DNA from: Cyanophora paradoxa
Lineage: Eukaryota; Glaucocystophyceae; Cyanophorales; Cyanophoraceae
Assembly: GCA_004431415.1 (NCBI GenBank)
Contig: QPMI01000195.1
Coordinates: 1 to 64,000, forward strand
Direction of reading: 5' to 3'
DNA: 64,000 nt
The notes below the pieces were generated by a model that did not search any database, had not been told where the DNA came from, and was given only the letters and a program-made list of their open reading frames with translations. Position 1 is the first letter of the stretch. The number at the start of each line of letters is the position of its first letter. Below, in pieces: positions 12,278 to 23,659 of this stretch. The translations under genes were made by a program, and so were the position numbers.

Positions 12278-14805
12278 GGCGGACGGAGCAGATGTCGGTG
12301 ACGGAGCCGATCGCCTCCAGCGAGTTGAGCTTCCGCACCACCGCCCGCTGCGCGCGCGCGTGCTCGCATGTGATCCCAAAACAAATCAATTGCAATGTGC
12401 GCGCGCTGTAACGGCGTGCATGCATTTTTTCGATTCGGCGCCGCATTAATATTATAATTAATATTATTCTCGCACCTTCGTCGCCATGCGCCGAACGCCG
12501 ATCGCCTGCGATCGCGAATATTAATATGTACGTGTATTGTAATTACGCAGCGCAGCTGCAGCTGCGCATGCATGCGCATGCGGGGTGGGCCACGTGCACG
12601 CGCCATGGTGACCGTGAGGACCGCCACGAGGCCCTCCGGAATGATGGCGATGGCGACAGAAATCGCGTAGATGGCGATTTCATTCATATCTCCCGAAAAC
12701 TGGGGGGGGGGGGGGGGGGGGGGCGGGCCGCGGTCGTGGTTGCGACCGCGAGAGGGCGAAACATCAATCAATTATAAGGTGTATATATATACACGTATGG
12801 CCCATGGGCGCCTGCGCAGGCGCAGCTGTCGACGTCGCGCGCGCACGCACCCCGTACCGCGCGAAGACGACGAGGACACAGAGCCCGCCAAATCCAAAGA
12901 GCGCGAAGCCCAAATAATTCATTCGGCGCTGCCCGACCGTGAGACGAGTCGGCGGACGCACGCGGCCCATGTCGGTGGGGCTTGCAATATTAAATATTAT
13001 ATAATTAACTGCAATATTTGATGGTACTTTAGATCTCTCGCTCGTGATCGCGGTCGCACCTGGAGCGGGGTGGCGACGTGCTTGGGCTGGAGCTTCTCGG
13101 CGATGCGCCCCAGCTCGGTCGCCATCCCCGTCGCCGTCGCCACGCCCCTCGCCCGGCCCCGCGTCACGATCGTGTTCTTGAACGCCATCTGTCGGCGGCC
13201 GCCCCCTTCGTGAGGAAACGAATTCGAATCACGGAACCACGCGTGGACAAGCTTATATTTATTAATTGCGCGCGTTCGTGCGGTCGCCCACGGGCGGAGG
13301 CGCCTCGGCCGCGGGCAGCGGCTCCACAGTCTTCCTGCGCTCGTGCGCATGCATATGCATATGCGCCCCCCCGTCAGCAAAGCTTAATGAATCTTTTTCG
13401 ACCGCCTTCAGCTGCGCATATGCATGCATGTACATGTGCTCGTCAACTCTGACATTCAGATTCGCGCACCGGACGGGGTTCGCCTCGCCCGTCAGGAGCG
13501 CCTCGTCGGCCTCCATGCCGGCCACCGACGCGAGCCGCATGTCGCACGGCACCTGGTCATGATCAAGTACGTATTAATGCACATCCATGTCACAGCTAGA
13601 AGCAAGAATAATTAATTGGCAGAATCGAAGCAAGCGACGGCGCTGCGACGCACTTGGTTCCCGTCCTCGAGCAGTACAAGGTCGCCGGGAACGACCTGCA
13701 ATTGCGCCGATGAACAAATATTCAATACGATCATGACGTGTGGGCCGGGGGCGGGATTCGGAGTATCCTGACGTCGTCAGTGCTGATCTCTTGCTCCCTG
13801 CCGCCCCGCACAACCCGCGCCACGGCTGCAGACAGCAATCATATGCATGATCAAGGCAGTCACGCGTACGTATAGCGATCGTGCATGCGCTTGCGCATAG
13901 ATGTATGCGCACGGGCTGTTGACTTTTTGAGAGCCGCAAGTGTTTGCTCGGCGCGGAATTCCTGAAAGTAGCTGCGCATGTGCATGGACATGTCAGTAAA
14001 ATGAAGAATCGAGCGATAGCTAGCAACAACATGTATACATTATGTTCGAGGTACGCTCCGAATCCGGATCCGACAAAGCCGGGCGCGCATGCGAATCCGG
14101 GCTCCGGTGATTAAGGTGCGCATGCGAAGTATTTAATTAATATTAATATAAGCTTAATTATACGAGCGCGTACGCGCCCCCGCGCGCGCGGGGCCGCGGC
14201 CCCTGGCCCCCGGCCCCCGGCCCGCACCCGACGAGAACGTTAAAGACGATGACCGCCCCGATGACGGCCGCGTCGATGACTTCCTGGAAAACAATCGTGA
14301 CGACCAGCGCCGCGTAGAGGATGAGGATGATCGGCGCCGTCAGATGCTCCACTGCGCATGCGTTTCCAGGCCACATGTACAAAGTCTTGATCAGCGGCGC
14401 CGGCGTCGGCGCGCGTCGGCGTGGCGCTTGCAATTGCAAGCTGAAACTTGTATATATACGTAGTTAATATGAATTTAAAGCTTAATGATGAAGCGCGCCG
14501 AGCAGCTTGAGGGCGGAGAAGCTGTGGACGCCTTTGAGGCGATTGTGGCCGAACTCCTGCAATCTCCGCTCCGCTTCGGTCTCCTCGAGCCCATCGCTCA
14601 GCGAGACACCTTGGTGTGCGGCTGCGCACACGAGCGCGTACGGGCCGGGAGCATATATAAGCATGCATATGCAGGCAGCTGCCATTGTTGCCTCACCGAC
14701 TTGGATCACCGTCTGCGTGTACGGCGCCTCGCCCTCGCTCGGCGCCGGCCGCGGCGCGCCCGCTGTGGCGCGCGCGTGGTGCTTTTGCCGACCGCGCAGC
14801 CCCAT
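5268..14805 (-). CDS. P-type cation-transporting ATPase, type II (IID/ENA-like)
   Basis: Nearly all P-type ATPase landmarks appear in order on the minus strand. The start ATG at 14805 leads into a cation-ATPase N-terminal domain (LSDGLEETEAERRLQEFGHN). M1-M2 follow (IILILYAALVVTIVFQEVID, about 14340), then EFRAEQTLAALKK, GDLVLLEDGN, the TGE loop ALLTGEANPV (about 13490), M4 with AIIPEGLVAVLTVTMA (about 12630), the phosphorylation site DKTGTLVNRFE (about 12190), GDPTEVAL across an intron (11486/11333), TKGAAEVVLRL (about 10760), HMLTGDH (about 9845), and MTGDGV|NDAPSIVKA (8810/8590) followed by ADVGIAMG. M5-M10 end with ISWEWALLAGSVILLFLFSE (about 5720). The stop is at 5268. The IIPEGL motif plus a late GISWEW-type segment suggest the fungal/algal Na+/K+-exporting IID group, acting at the plasma membrane; a Ca2+ pump is the alternative. 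Introns are unusually long and palindrome-rich compared with most other genes here. Confidence 0.9.
5905..6136. repeat. GATC-based pentanucleotide repeats in an ATPase intron
   Basis: Runs of CAGAT/CAGTT units near 5910-5950 and 6056-6085 pass into nine or so GGATC units (about 6088-6136). They lie between exons of the P-type ATPase. They give an open frame (IRSDPIRSDP...) that is not protein-like. Confidence 0.85.
8835..8882. repeat. (CGGGG)n microsatellite
   Basis: About nine copies of the pentamer GGGGC/CGGGG, with a shorter run of the same pentamer at 8920-8942. It lies in the P-type ATPase intron just after the MTGDGV exon, so the transcript carries the C-rich strand. Confidence 0.9.
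12249..12280. repeat. Uninterrupted poly-G/poly-C tract
   Basis: About 31 consecutive G on the plus strand, C on the sense strand of the ATPase. It begins right after the exon that ends in a GTCCGCCCC-type donor (coding ...SVTDICS). Similar shorter tracts lie at 421-435, 12702-12723, 28303-28324 and 37327-37345. Confidence 0.9.
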
Positions 14806-15200
14806 GCAAAAGGGGGGAAAGAAGACCGAAGGTCTTCCCCCCTTGCTCCCCGTTCCCTCGCTTCAGCCAAAATTTTTCTAGGAGGCCGTTTGCGAGGGCC
14901 AGTATGCAACACCGAAAAAAATGACGGTTATTCGCGTTATGATTGGCTCGGTGGACCGGTCAGCCTTAAAAAAGCTTCTCGCGAAAACTGGTTTTCGAGG
15001 GGAAAACCAACTTCGCGCTCATGATCATGATCACTCCTCTAGATCTGGGCTCTCGTTCGCGCGGCGGTGCGCTGCGTCACGCGGCGGTTTTGCATGGCAT
15101 GCACTTCTCCCTAACTGTCTCCTCTAGATTTCGGCTTCCTCGCACTGCCCCGCGTACGTATACGTCTACGCCGCACGGTACGCGTCGGGCGAAGCCTCTT
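14806..15200. other. Upstream region of the ATPase; nothing recognised
   Basis: The stretch between the ATPase start codon and the 1.45 kb tandem repeat. It contains GATCATGATCATGATCA and CGTACGTATACG palindromes. The string TGGTTTTCGAGGGG near 14991 recurs at the far end of the repeat (about 17957), so the left boundary of the repeat array may lie in here. Confidence 0.5.
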
Positions 15201-16657
15201 CCGTATGTCAATGGTGAACGACCGGTTCTATTTTTTTTCCAATCGAGTCCGATTGGTCCGAGCGTCCAGATTCGCAACCTCCGCAATGAAGGCGACCGGT
15301 CCTCGAGGTGACTTGGCTGTCCACGGACGTGACACTTATTTTTGGACTCGAAGCCCCCCTAAGACGATCGCTCTCCCGTCGGCGTCGTGCGAAAATCGAA
15401 TTTCCCTCCAGGATCAATTCCGGTATTTATACCCCGGGGCTCGATCGCGAAACCCCAAAAAGTGGGACCCGGTCCCGCCCGGTCCCGCGACGAAAGCCCG
15501 CCACAGACGCCCCAGAGCAATGCAGAATGACAGCCAAGAGCGCGCGCATCGCGGCAAGCTCGATTTCGGGCGCCCTCGATGCTCCAGTCCGAAGAGTCGG
15601 CCGAAAGTTTGATCCTGCCGGTTCCGCCCGGTCCCCCGACGCGCGCAATCGATGCGTACTGGCGCGCATAGATATAGCAGGGCCTGCGCACTCCAGATAT
15701 CCGCTTTTCGGAGCCGGATCAGCGCAGAAAGGTGCCCGTCGGCAAAAATTCGATCCTGCACAGCCCCGGGCATCTTTCCGCGCGCCGACGCCGCGGCGCA
15801 TGCGCGGATCAATAGCATAAGCATTTGAGATGAAGACGAGGCCTTTCGCACGGTCTCTAAATGCGCCGGGCCGCGAGGACCCAGCCGACCCCGAAAATTC
15901 GATCCTGGACGGACCTGTGCATCTTTCCGCGCGCCCTCGCGTCCTCACCCATGCCCATCGCTACAGTATTCATTTGAGATGTAAACGAAGCCTTCCGCAA
16001 GCTCTCTGGCCGCGAAAGAGCACGAGAACCCAGCCGATGCCAAATTTTCGATCCTGGACAGGCCTGTACATATTTCCGCGCGCCCTCGCCTCCGCGGCCC
16101 TGCACATCGATCCTGCATCCATTCGAGACTCTGTTTAAGCGATTAATAAGCTCTGCGCATGCGCCTGGCCGCGAGAACCTCGCCCGTCCCCTCGACAATC
16201 TCCTTTCAATTCCCTCAGGGCCTCGAGCTCAACTACAGCTAGCTGATTCGCAGCACCACTCCTCCCCTCATTATATTCTCTCTCAGCTGCAGCAATTCCC
16301 CTTATAACATAATTGTATTCTCTCAGGACAGCTCTTCTCAGGACAACTCCTCCCATAATTATATCCCCTAGCTAATTGCATGCATATGGCAGCACCACTC
16401 CTCCACTCATTATATTAATTCGAATTCGCTCTCAGCTGCACCAATTCCCGTAATTTAATACTTATATTCTCTCAGGACAGCTCCTCTCACGACAACTCCC
16501 CCCATAATTATATTCCCTCTCAGCAGCCCTCCCCTCCCCTCTCCCTGCCCCACCGACCCAAAGACAGCCGCGACGGGCCGCGATGAACAAGGGGGGCGCG
16601 AGGAGGGCGGCAGAGGCTTCGCCCGATGTTTGGGACCCGCAGGGGCCCAGGGCTTGT
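15201..16657. repeat. Long tandem repeat, copy A
   Basis: Copy A of a ~1.45 kb direct repeat. It starts near the string ATGGTGAACGACC followed by CTATTTTTTTTCCA and ends at GGGCCCAGGGCTTGT. Inside are four diverged ~140-150 bp subunits beginning at about 15609, 15748, 15897 and 16047, each with TTCGATCCTG and, in three of them, a CTTTCCGCGCGCC-like box. A pyrimidine-rich segment (CTCTCAGC / CATAATTATATTCC) is itself duplicated at 16250-16390 and 16388-16540. ORFs in the unit are not protein-like and not conserved between copies. Confidence 0.85.
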
Positions 16658-17953
16658 CCGTAGGTCGATGGTGAACGCCCGATTCTATTTTTTTTCCACT
16701 CGAGTCCGATTGGTCCGAGCGTCCAGATTCGCGACCTCCGCAATGAAGGCGAACGGTCTCCGACGTCACACAGTAGAACTTTCGGGCGGGCAACCTCCAC
16801 TGATTTATTTTCGGACTCGAAGCTCCCCTTAATCGTGTCGCGCGAAAATCGAATTTCCCTCATGGATCAATTCCGGTATTTATACCACGGCTCGATCGCG
16901 AAACCGCAAAAAGTGGGACCCGGTCCCGCGACGAAAGCGCGCCAGGGACGCCCCAGACCGGTCACAATGACAGCCAAGAGCGCGAGCATCGCGGCAAGCT
17001 CGATCTTGACCGCCGCCGACGCTCCAGTCTAAAGACTCGGGCGAAATTTCGATCCTGCCGGTCCCGCCCGGTCCCGTGACGCGCGCATTCGACGCGTACT
17101 GGCGCGCATAGACATAGCAGGGCCTGCGCGCTCCACATATCCGCTTTTCGGAGCCGGAACAGTGCAGGAAAGTACCCGATGGCAAAAATTCGATCCTGCA
17201 CAGTCCCGGACAACTTTCCGCGCGCCGACGCCGCGGCGCATGCGCGGATCAATAGTATATGCATTTCAGATGTAGAAGAAGACTTCCGCACGGTCTGTAA
17301 ATGCGCCGGGCCGCGAGGACCCAGCCGTCCCCGAAAATTCGATCCTGGACGGACCTGCACATCTTTCCACGCGCCCTCGCATCCTCACCCATGCCCATCG
17401 CTACAGCATTCATTTCAGATCTAAACGAAGCCTTCCGCAAGCTCTGTGGCCTTGACAGAGCACGAGAACCCAGCCGACGCCAAATTTTCGATCCTGGACA
17501 GGCCGGCACATATTTCCGCGCGCCCCCGCCTCCGCAGCCCTGGACATCGATCCTGTATGCATTCGAGATTCTGTTTAAGCGATTTATAAGCTCTGCGCAT
17601 GCGCCTGGCCACGAGAATCTCGCCCGTCCCCTCAACAATCTCCTCTCAGTTTCCTCAGGCCTCGAGCTCAACTACAGCTAGCTGATTGGCAGCACCACTC
17701 CTCCCCTCATTATATATTCTCTCTCAGCTGCAGCAATTCCCCTTATTACATAATTATATTCTCTCAGGATCGACAACTCCTTTCAGGATAACTCCCCCCA
17801 TAATTATATTCCCTCTCAGCAGCCCTCCCCTCCCCTCTCCCTGCCCCGCCGACGCATTGACAGCCGCAACGGGCCGCGATGAACAAGGGGGGCGCGAGGA
17901 GGGCCGCTGAGGCTTCGCCCGATGTTTGGGACCCGCAGGGGCCCAGGGCTTGT
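16658..17953. repeat. Long tandem repeat, copy B
   Basis: Copy B of the same unit. Matching strings lie 1440-1457 bases after their copy A positions, for example GCGCGCATAGA.ATAGCAGG at 15661 and 17101, and AAGCTCTGCGCATGCGCC in both. The four subunits fall at about 17048, 17188, 17337 and 17487. The pyrimidine-rich segment is present once rather than twice, which makes this copy shorter. Point differences are scattered through it, so the duplication is not very recent. Confidence 0.85.
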
Positions 17954-18195
17954 ACTGGTTTTCGAGGGGGAAACCGCAAAAACCGCTTGCGCCGGCCGCT
18001 GCCAGCGCCGCTGATCGCAGCCGGGCACGTCATGATCAGGCCGTCCAGACCGTACGCGTAGTCTCTTGCTGCGGTCAGCAAGCCGCCGATATTGAGCTCA
18101 TACCGCAGAATCGCGCGCGCCACTGCCCGCAGGCGAGCACGCCGGCCGGGCCGGGCGGTCTTGTTGCGCTCGGCACCCGGCCAGCAGACTAGTTC

Positions 18196-18659
18196 CACTA
18201 GTAAAAAGGGGGTAGCAACTGACCTAAAAGCGGGCTAAAACCGGGCTAAAGTCGGGCTAATATAAGCTCGGACGTAATGCCCGGGTTAGGTCGGACCTTA
18301 AACGGATTGGGTCGGACCTAACACGGATTTCATCGGACCTAAAACGGCTTAGATCGGACCTAACGCCCGGGCTAAAACGGATATATGATCTAGTATGATC
18401 GAAGCTGAGCCACGGTCCGGGCTAAAACGCATTAGCTCGGACCTAATGCCCGCCGGGCCGGAATATGATAGAAGCATATGTATGCTTATAGCCCGCTTTT
18501 AGCCCGCTTATTGGTCCGACTTATTTATTATAGCCCGGTTTTAGCTCCACTGCAATCGTTCTAAGGTCGGTTATAGCCCGGGTTTACGTCGCAGCCGACC
18601 TACTTTTAGTTCGGTTTTAGCCCGCTTTTAGGTCAGTTGCTACCCCCCTTTTACTAGTG
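18196..18659. mobile_element. Non-autonomous CACTA (EnSpm) transposon
   Basis: The two ends are inverted repeats of about 48 bp beginning CACTAGTAAAA, then five or six G, then TAGCAACTGACC. The left end starts at 18196 and the right end finishes at 18659. The element is flanked by the 3-bp direct repeat TTC (18193-18195 and 18660-18662). CACTA termini with a 3-bp target duplication define this superfamily. The interior is made of short subterminal repeats such as GGTCGGACCTAA and AGCCCGCTTTTAG in both orientations, typical of transposase-binding arrays. At 464 bp it has no transposase. It sits about 140 bp upstream of the histone H3 variant coding exon. Confidence 0.9.
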
Positions 18660-18802
18660 TTCGCGTGCTGCGCACGACGTGCGGCTTGTGCGCTCAGTTG
18701 GCGGCTCGCGTGCGCCCCGCGCTGCGCCTCGTGCCTGCACCCCCGCCGCCTGCAGCTGCCACCCGGCCAGCAGCCCATGGCCAGCACGCTTGCTGCAGAT
18801 GG

Positions 18803-19373
<571 letters not shown>

Positions 19374-22211
19374 ACCCTTCCTCTTCAATACGCTCACGGA
19401 CGTGTTCCGATGTGAATAATTCGCGCATGTGCTATCTGTGTGCACGAAATCGCAGCTGCTGAACCTATCTTCGAGCTGCTGCAATTATCGCAAGCACGGG
19501 TCATTCAGGGCTGGGCTCGGGAAACGAGGTATGGGCCAGGGCGGCAGCGGCCGGGCCGCTGCGGCCCCGGTCGCCCCCTAGCTATAGGGCGCCGCGAGTC
19601 GGGCTCCCTGCGGCCGTCCAGTCGCACGAGGCGCGGCGCCGAAAGGGGGGGAGCGCGCAACATGCCGCGCGCACTGGGCCGGGGTCGATCTGCCGCGCGC
19701 ATGTGCGTCCCACTACGACACTTCCATTAGATCCCGGTTCCCCCCTTGCACCCCGGGCCCCCGGCGCGAGAATCGCGGCCGGGCCCCTAGTTATAATTAT
19801 AGGCCAACATGTACGCCGATCGCGATCGCGAGTCGGTATATATCGAGCGCTAGCTAGCTATAGCTCGAGAGAGAATTTCGAACAGCGGTATATATGCATG
19901 CGAAAGGAAGGGCGCCCGGCAAGCCCCCCCGCACCCCCCCATTTGCTTATTGTTTTGCTCTGATCATGATATCGATGCATATGCCGCAGTGCCGAGTAAT
20001 TAATATAAGTTGGTCTCGGTACCGGTGCCTTTATTGAACAATGAATCGCGCAATTGCAAATCTCGCGAATAACCTTGCAATTAATATTGCGAACTCTGGA
20101 TCCAGCAGAATCCAGCTGCAGTCTCTGTCTCAGCGTGATCATGAAACGCGCATGAAACGCGCATGCATATGATTGTAAGTGCGATCGCTGGTCAAGTTGC
20201 AATTGCATGCATGATTATCGTGCATGCGGAGCTAAATAGTGCAGTCTTCGTGCTGCTAGTTGCTAGTGCAGCCTACGTGCTGCTAGGGCCGACGTCGGCG
20301 TCAGTACGCCTCGGCCACCTCTTATTATAGCTACTACGGGTACGCCGGGCCTGTCCGGGTACACATCATTCATTAGGGATACAGTGTTACTGGCAATACT
20401 ACAGAAGCGACAGCGATCCCTCGTGATCCACTGAGCCCCGTCGAGCCACGCTCGACCGGGAGCCTCCCCGCGTGCTTCCCCACTAATCCCGCACGCGACA
20501 GTCATTCGAATTCGGACCCGCATCGAGTCTAGATCTGGATCCCGATTCCCGAATCTTGATCTGTACGTATACTAGAGACTGTAGCGAGTATATGACAATG
20601 ACTCGGGTCCCGCGGCCGCCGGCCGGGCAACGCGCGGCGGGCGCCGCGGCCGGACGCGGCGCCGGCCCATATGCATGGCCATCGTGCTCGCGATCGTGCA
20701 CTGGCGGCGCGGGCGCCGCCCGGCCATGAATCCCATGATTAATATTCGTGCGCCGTCGACGTCGACTCGCGCTCGGAGTAGACGCCAATTGCAAGCGCTG
20801 CGCAGCGGATCCGGACCCGGCCGCGGAGGCTCATGATCGTGTACCTCTCCCGGTAGCTAGTCTAGTTATATATGGTAGCTATTGCTAGCGGCAGCTCGGG
20901 CGCGCAGCCTGCGGCGCAGGGCGCCGGCGCCGACGGCCGGCCCGCGCGCGCGGCCGCCGGCCTCGGGCCAATTCATGAGTACCAGTACCAGTATCACTGA
21001 GTCATGAGCTAGACTGCAGCTGATCATGAGCCCGGTCCAATCTCGCCCGGACGGCTCGATGATATCGATTTTCGATCCAATCTCGCCCGGACTCGCCTAG
21101 AATCCCTAGATCCGCCGCGCGGCCGCGGGCCGCGCCGGGCCGGCGCCGGCCGCGCCGCCGCCGCGACGACGCGGCGACCGTCTCGCTTTTTTGGGATATG
21201 ATCATGAAACTTGAATTGTACCCGGTACATGAAACAGAAAGCGTATACTTAGTACTTACCTAGTAGTACTACTGCAGTACTACTGCAGTAGTATTGCGGC
21301 ACTACCTAATATTGCCGCGCTAGATCATGATGCTGCTCATCGGTATCATTGTCGGAAATTATTAAAGTGCCAATAATGTCATTCATAATGAGCGGTGATT
21401 TTCAGATCAAATAGTTGTCGAATCCAACCATCGAGCGGGCGGATATCGAGCTCGAGAGCTCGAGACATGCCATGATGATCGATATCCATCCATGTATACG
21501 GTGAATCCGTGATGATGGACGGTATATGAATGATTCATCCAGCGGGATTGCAGCCTCGATCAGCTGCATGCGCAGCAGCAGTGCAGCTGCGGCCAGCCTG
21601 CACGTAAAATTTAAATGCGGGAATGCGCGGGAATGCGGAGACGTTTAGATTATCTTTGCAATTGCGCGCCTAATTATATAATTAATGAATGCGGGCATTA
21701 AACTTTAATTAATTATTTCAAAGAATATTAATAAACTTTAATTACCCATGCAGCGCCTAATTAAGGATTACTATAGCTACTCAGCCTATATAGGCTATAG
21801 CTAGGCCTAGGCCTTAAGCTTTGAATTCAATGTACATGTTAACTTGCAAACACTAATACAAGTTGCTTTATGCAGTACCCCGCTTAATTAACGTCCCATA
21901 CAAGCCTCGAATTTTTATAACACGATATTTTTGCCACGCTCGATCTACTTCCGAAGTTCACAGACTAAAAAATCACAGTATATACCGCGTATACGGGGGC
22001 CCGTAGCGGCCTAGGCCTTGGCTCGAGGAACTTGGAAGAGTCGAAGATGCGCCTGGCCGGCTCAGAGAGTCTGCTCATCATGGCATGAACCCGCAGCGGC
22101 CCATGATCTGCTAGTACTAGTCCAGTGCAGATCTAGACGCGCGCGCGTTAGCCCAGAAACTTAGACTCTCATCAGCACGCGTGCGCGAGGCGCCGCGAGC
22201 TCGAAGCAGCC
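19374..22211. other. Long gene-free stretch with dense palindromes
   Basis: No exon with recognisable protein similarity was found in 2.8 kb. The sequence alternates AT-rich and GC-rich blocks made of short perfect palindromes, for example GCGATCGCGATCGC-like at 19820, TTAATATTGC at 20080, GTCGACGTCGAC at 20757, GGCGCCGGCGCC at 20926, and AGTACTACTGCAGTAC at about 21265-21290. The last 200 bases must include the promoter and 5' UTR of the phosphate transporter. Small-RNA genes cannot be excluded by eye. Confidence 0.6.
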
Positions 22212-23625
22212 ATGGCGGTCTACGCTATGCCCGGCGACTACACGGTCGTGATGGCCATCGGCGTGATCCTCGCCTTCGCCGGATCCTTCGCCATCGTGCG
22301 CCCCCCGCCCGCGACCGCGCTCCGCGGCGCCGCCCGCGGCCGCCGGCGCCGCCGAGCCGCCTTAAGTCTGCCGCAACGCCCGCGAGCCGCGCACCGTAGC
22401 ACGGACTCCGGGACCAAGCCCGGCCGCTTATCTCTATTGATTTAGATCTAGATTTCGAATTCTCGTCATTGATTTAGATCTAGATTTCGAATTCTCGTCA
22501 GACGGTGCCAGTCCCAGGCATTGACCGCTAGAGCTCAATCCCACGCGCAGGGCGCTAATGACGTCGCCAACAGCTTCGGTGAGCTCAACTAAATTCTTCT
22601 CGGGAGATAGCGCGATCTCGACCCTACAGCTAACCGCACGCATCCGCAGCAAACGCCGTCGCATCGCGTTCGATCACTCTCAAGTGGGCGTGCGTGTTCG
22701 CGGGTGTCGCCGAATTTCTCGGCGCGCTCCTGCTCGGAAAATCAACTGGCGAAACGCTGCGCGGTGGTCTAGTGTGAGTGCCGCATATTTTTATGCGCAG
22801 TGATTGAGAATTAATTTCTCACCACGTCCGCGATCATGATCATGAGCCACGATTAATATTCGTCTGCCGCTCATTCGCAATGTTGCAGGAAAGTCAGCCG
22901 CTTCGCGGACCACCCTACGCTTCTGATGCTTGCAATGCAATGCGCCCTCATTGGAGCCGCGGGCTGGATCCTCATCGCGACCTACTACGGCATGCCCGGT
23001 GCGGGAATTGCGCTCCCGACACGTATACATTCTGCTCCTTCTTATCGTGATTCCATGCCCCGATCTTCCTCTCAATGGTGAATATGATCAGTTTCTACAA
23101 CGCACTCGGTGCCCGAATTTCTTTTTACTAGCTGGCGCCGCCGCCGAATTATAAATCTCTCGCATATTAAATTTAAGAACAGATCGTCGGAGCTGTCATC
23201 GGCGTCGCTGTGGCCGCGTTCGGTGGCGAGGCGGTCAACTGGGCCTGGGACGGCAGGGGCGTGGCTCAGATCGTGCGCACCATGGAATTCGAGCTGACCG
23301 AGAGCCTTCGAATTCAAATTGGAATCGAAGATCTAGCTTTATTGATCCAGAATGCTGCTGATTATAATGTATGATGTTGCGCAGGTGGCTTCCTGGTTTA
23401 TTTCGCCAGCGCTAGCGGTGAGCATGCCTCCTCGATACCTGCATGTGACGCTCGAATCAAATTTAGCGGGCTGAGCTTTAGTGTCGCTGCAGGCCAGTCT
23501 TGCAGCAATCCTCTTCGGGCTCCTCAAACTTCTGGTGCTCAAGCGGAAGAACTCGTTCAGGAAGGGCCTCGTCACCGTTCCCATCTTCTTCGCGTTCGGA
23601 CTGTTCATCAGTGCGTCGACGTCTT

Positions 23626-23659
<34 letters not shown>

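Noticed and set aside
15427-15948. Long minus-strand ORF in tandem repeat copy A
   Set aside because: The equivalent frame is broken in copy B and the composition follows the subrepeats, so it is not under coding constraint.
17764-18198. 144-residue minus-strand frame with a fairly protein-like middle (AILRYELNIGGLLTAARDYA)
   Set aside because: It runs into the tandem repeat on one side and the CACTA element on the other, has no start or recognisable motif, and GC-rich DNA gives many such frames. It could be a gene fragment but cannot be supported.
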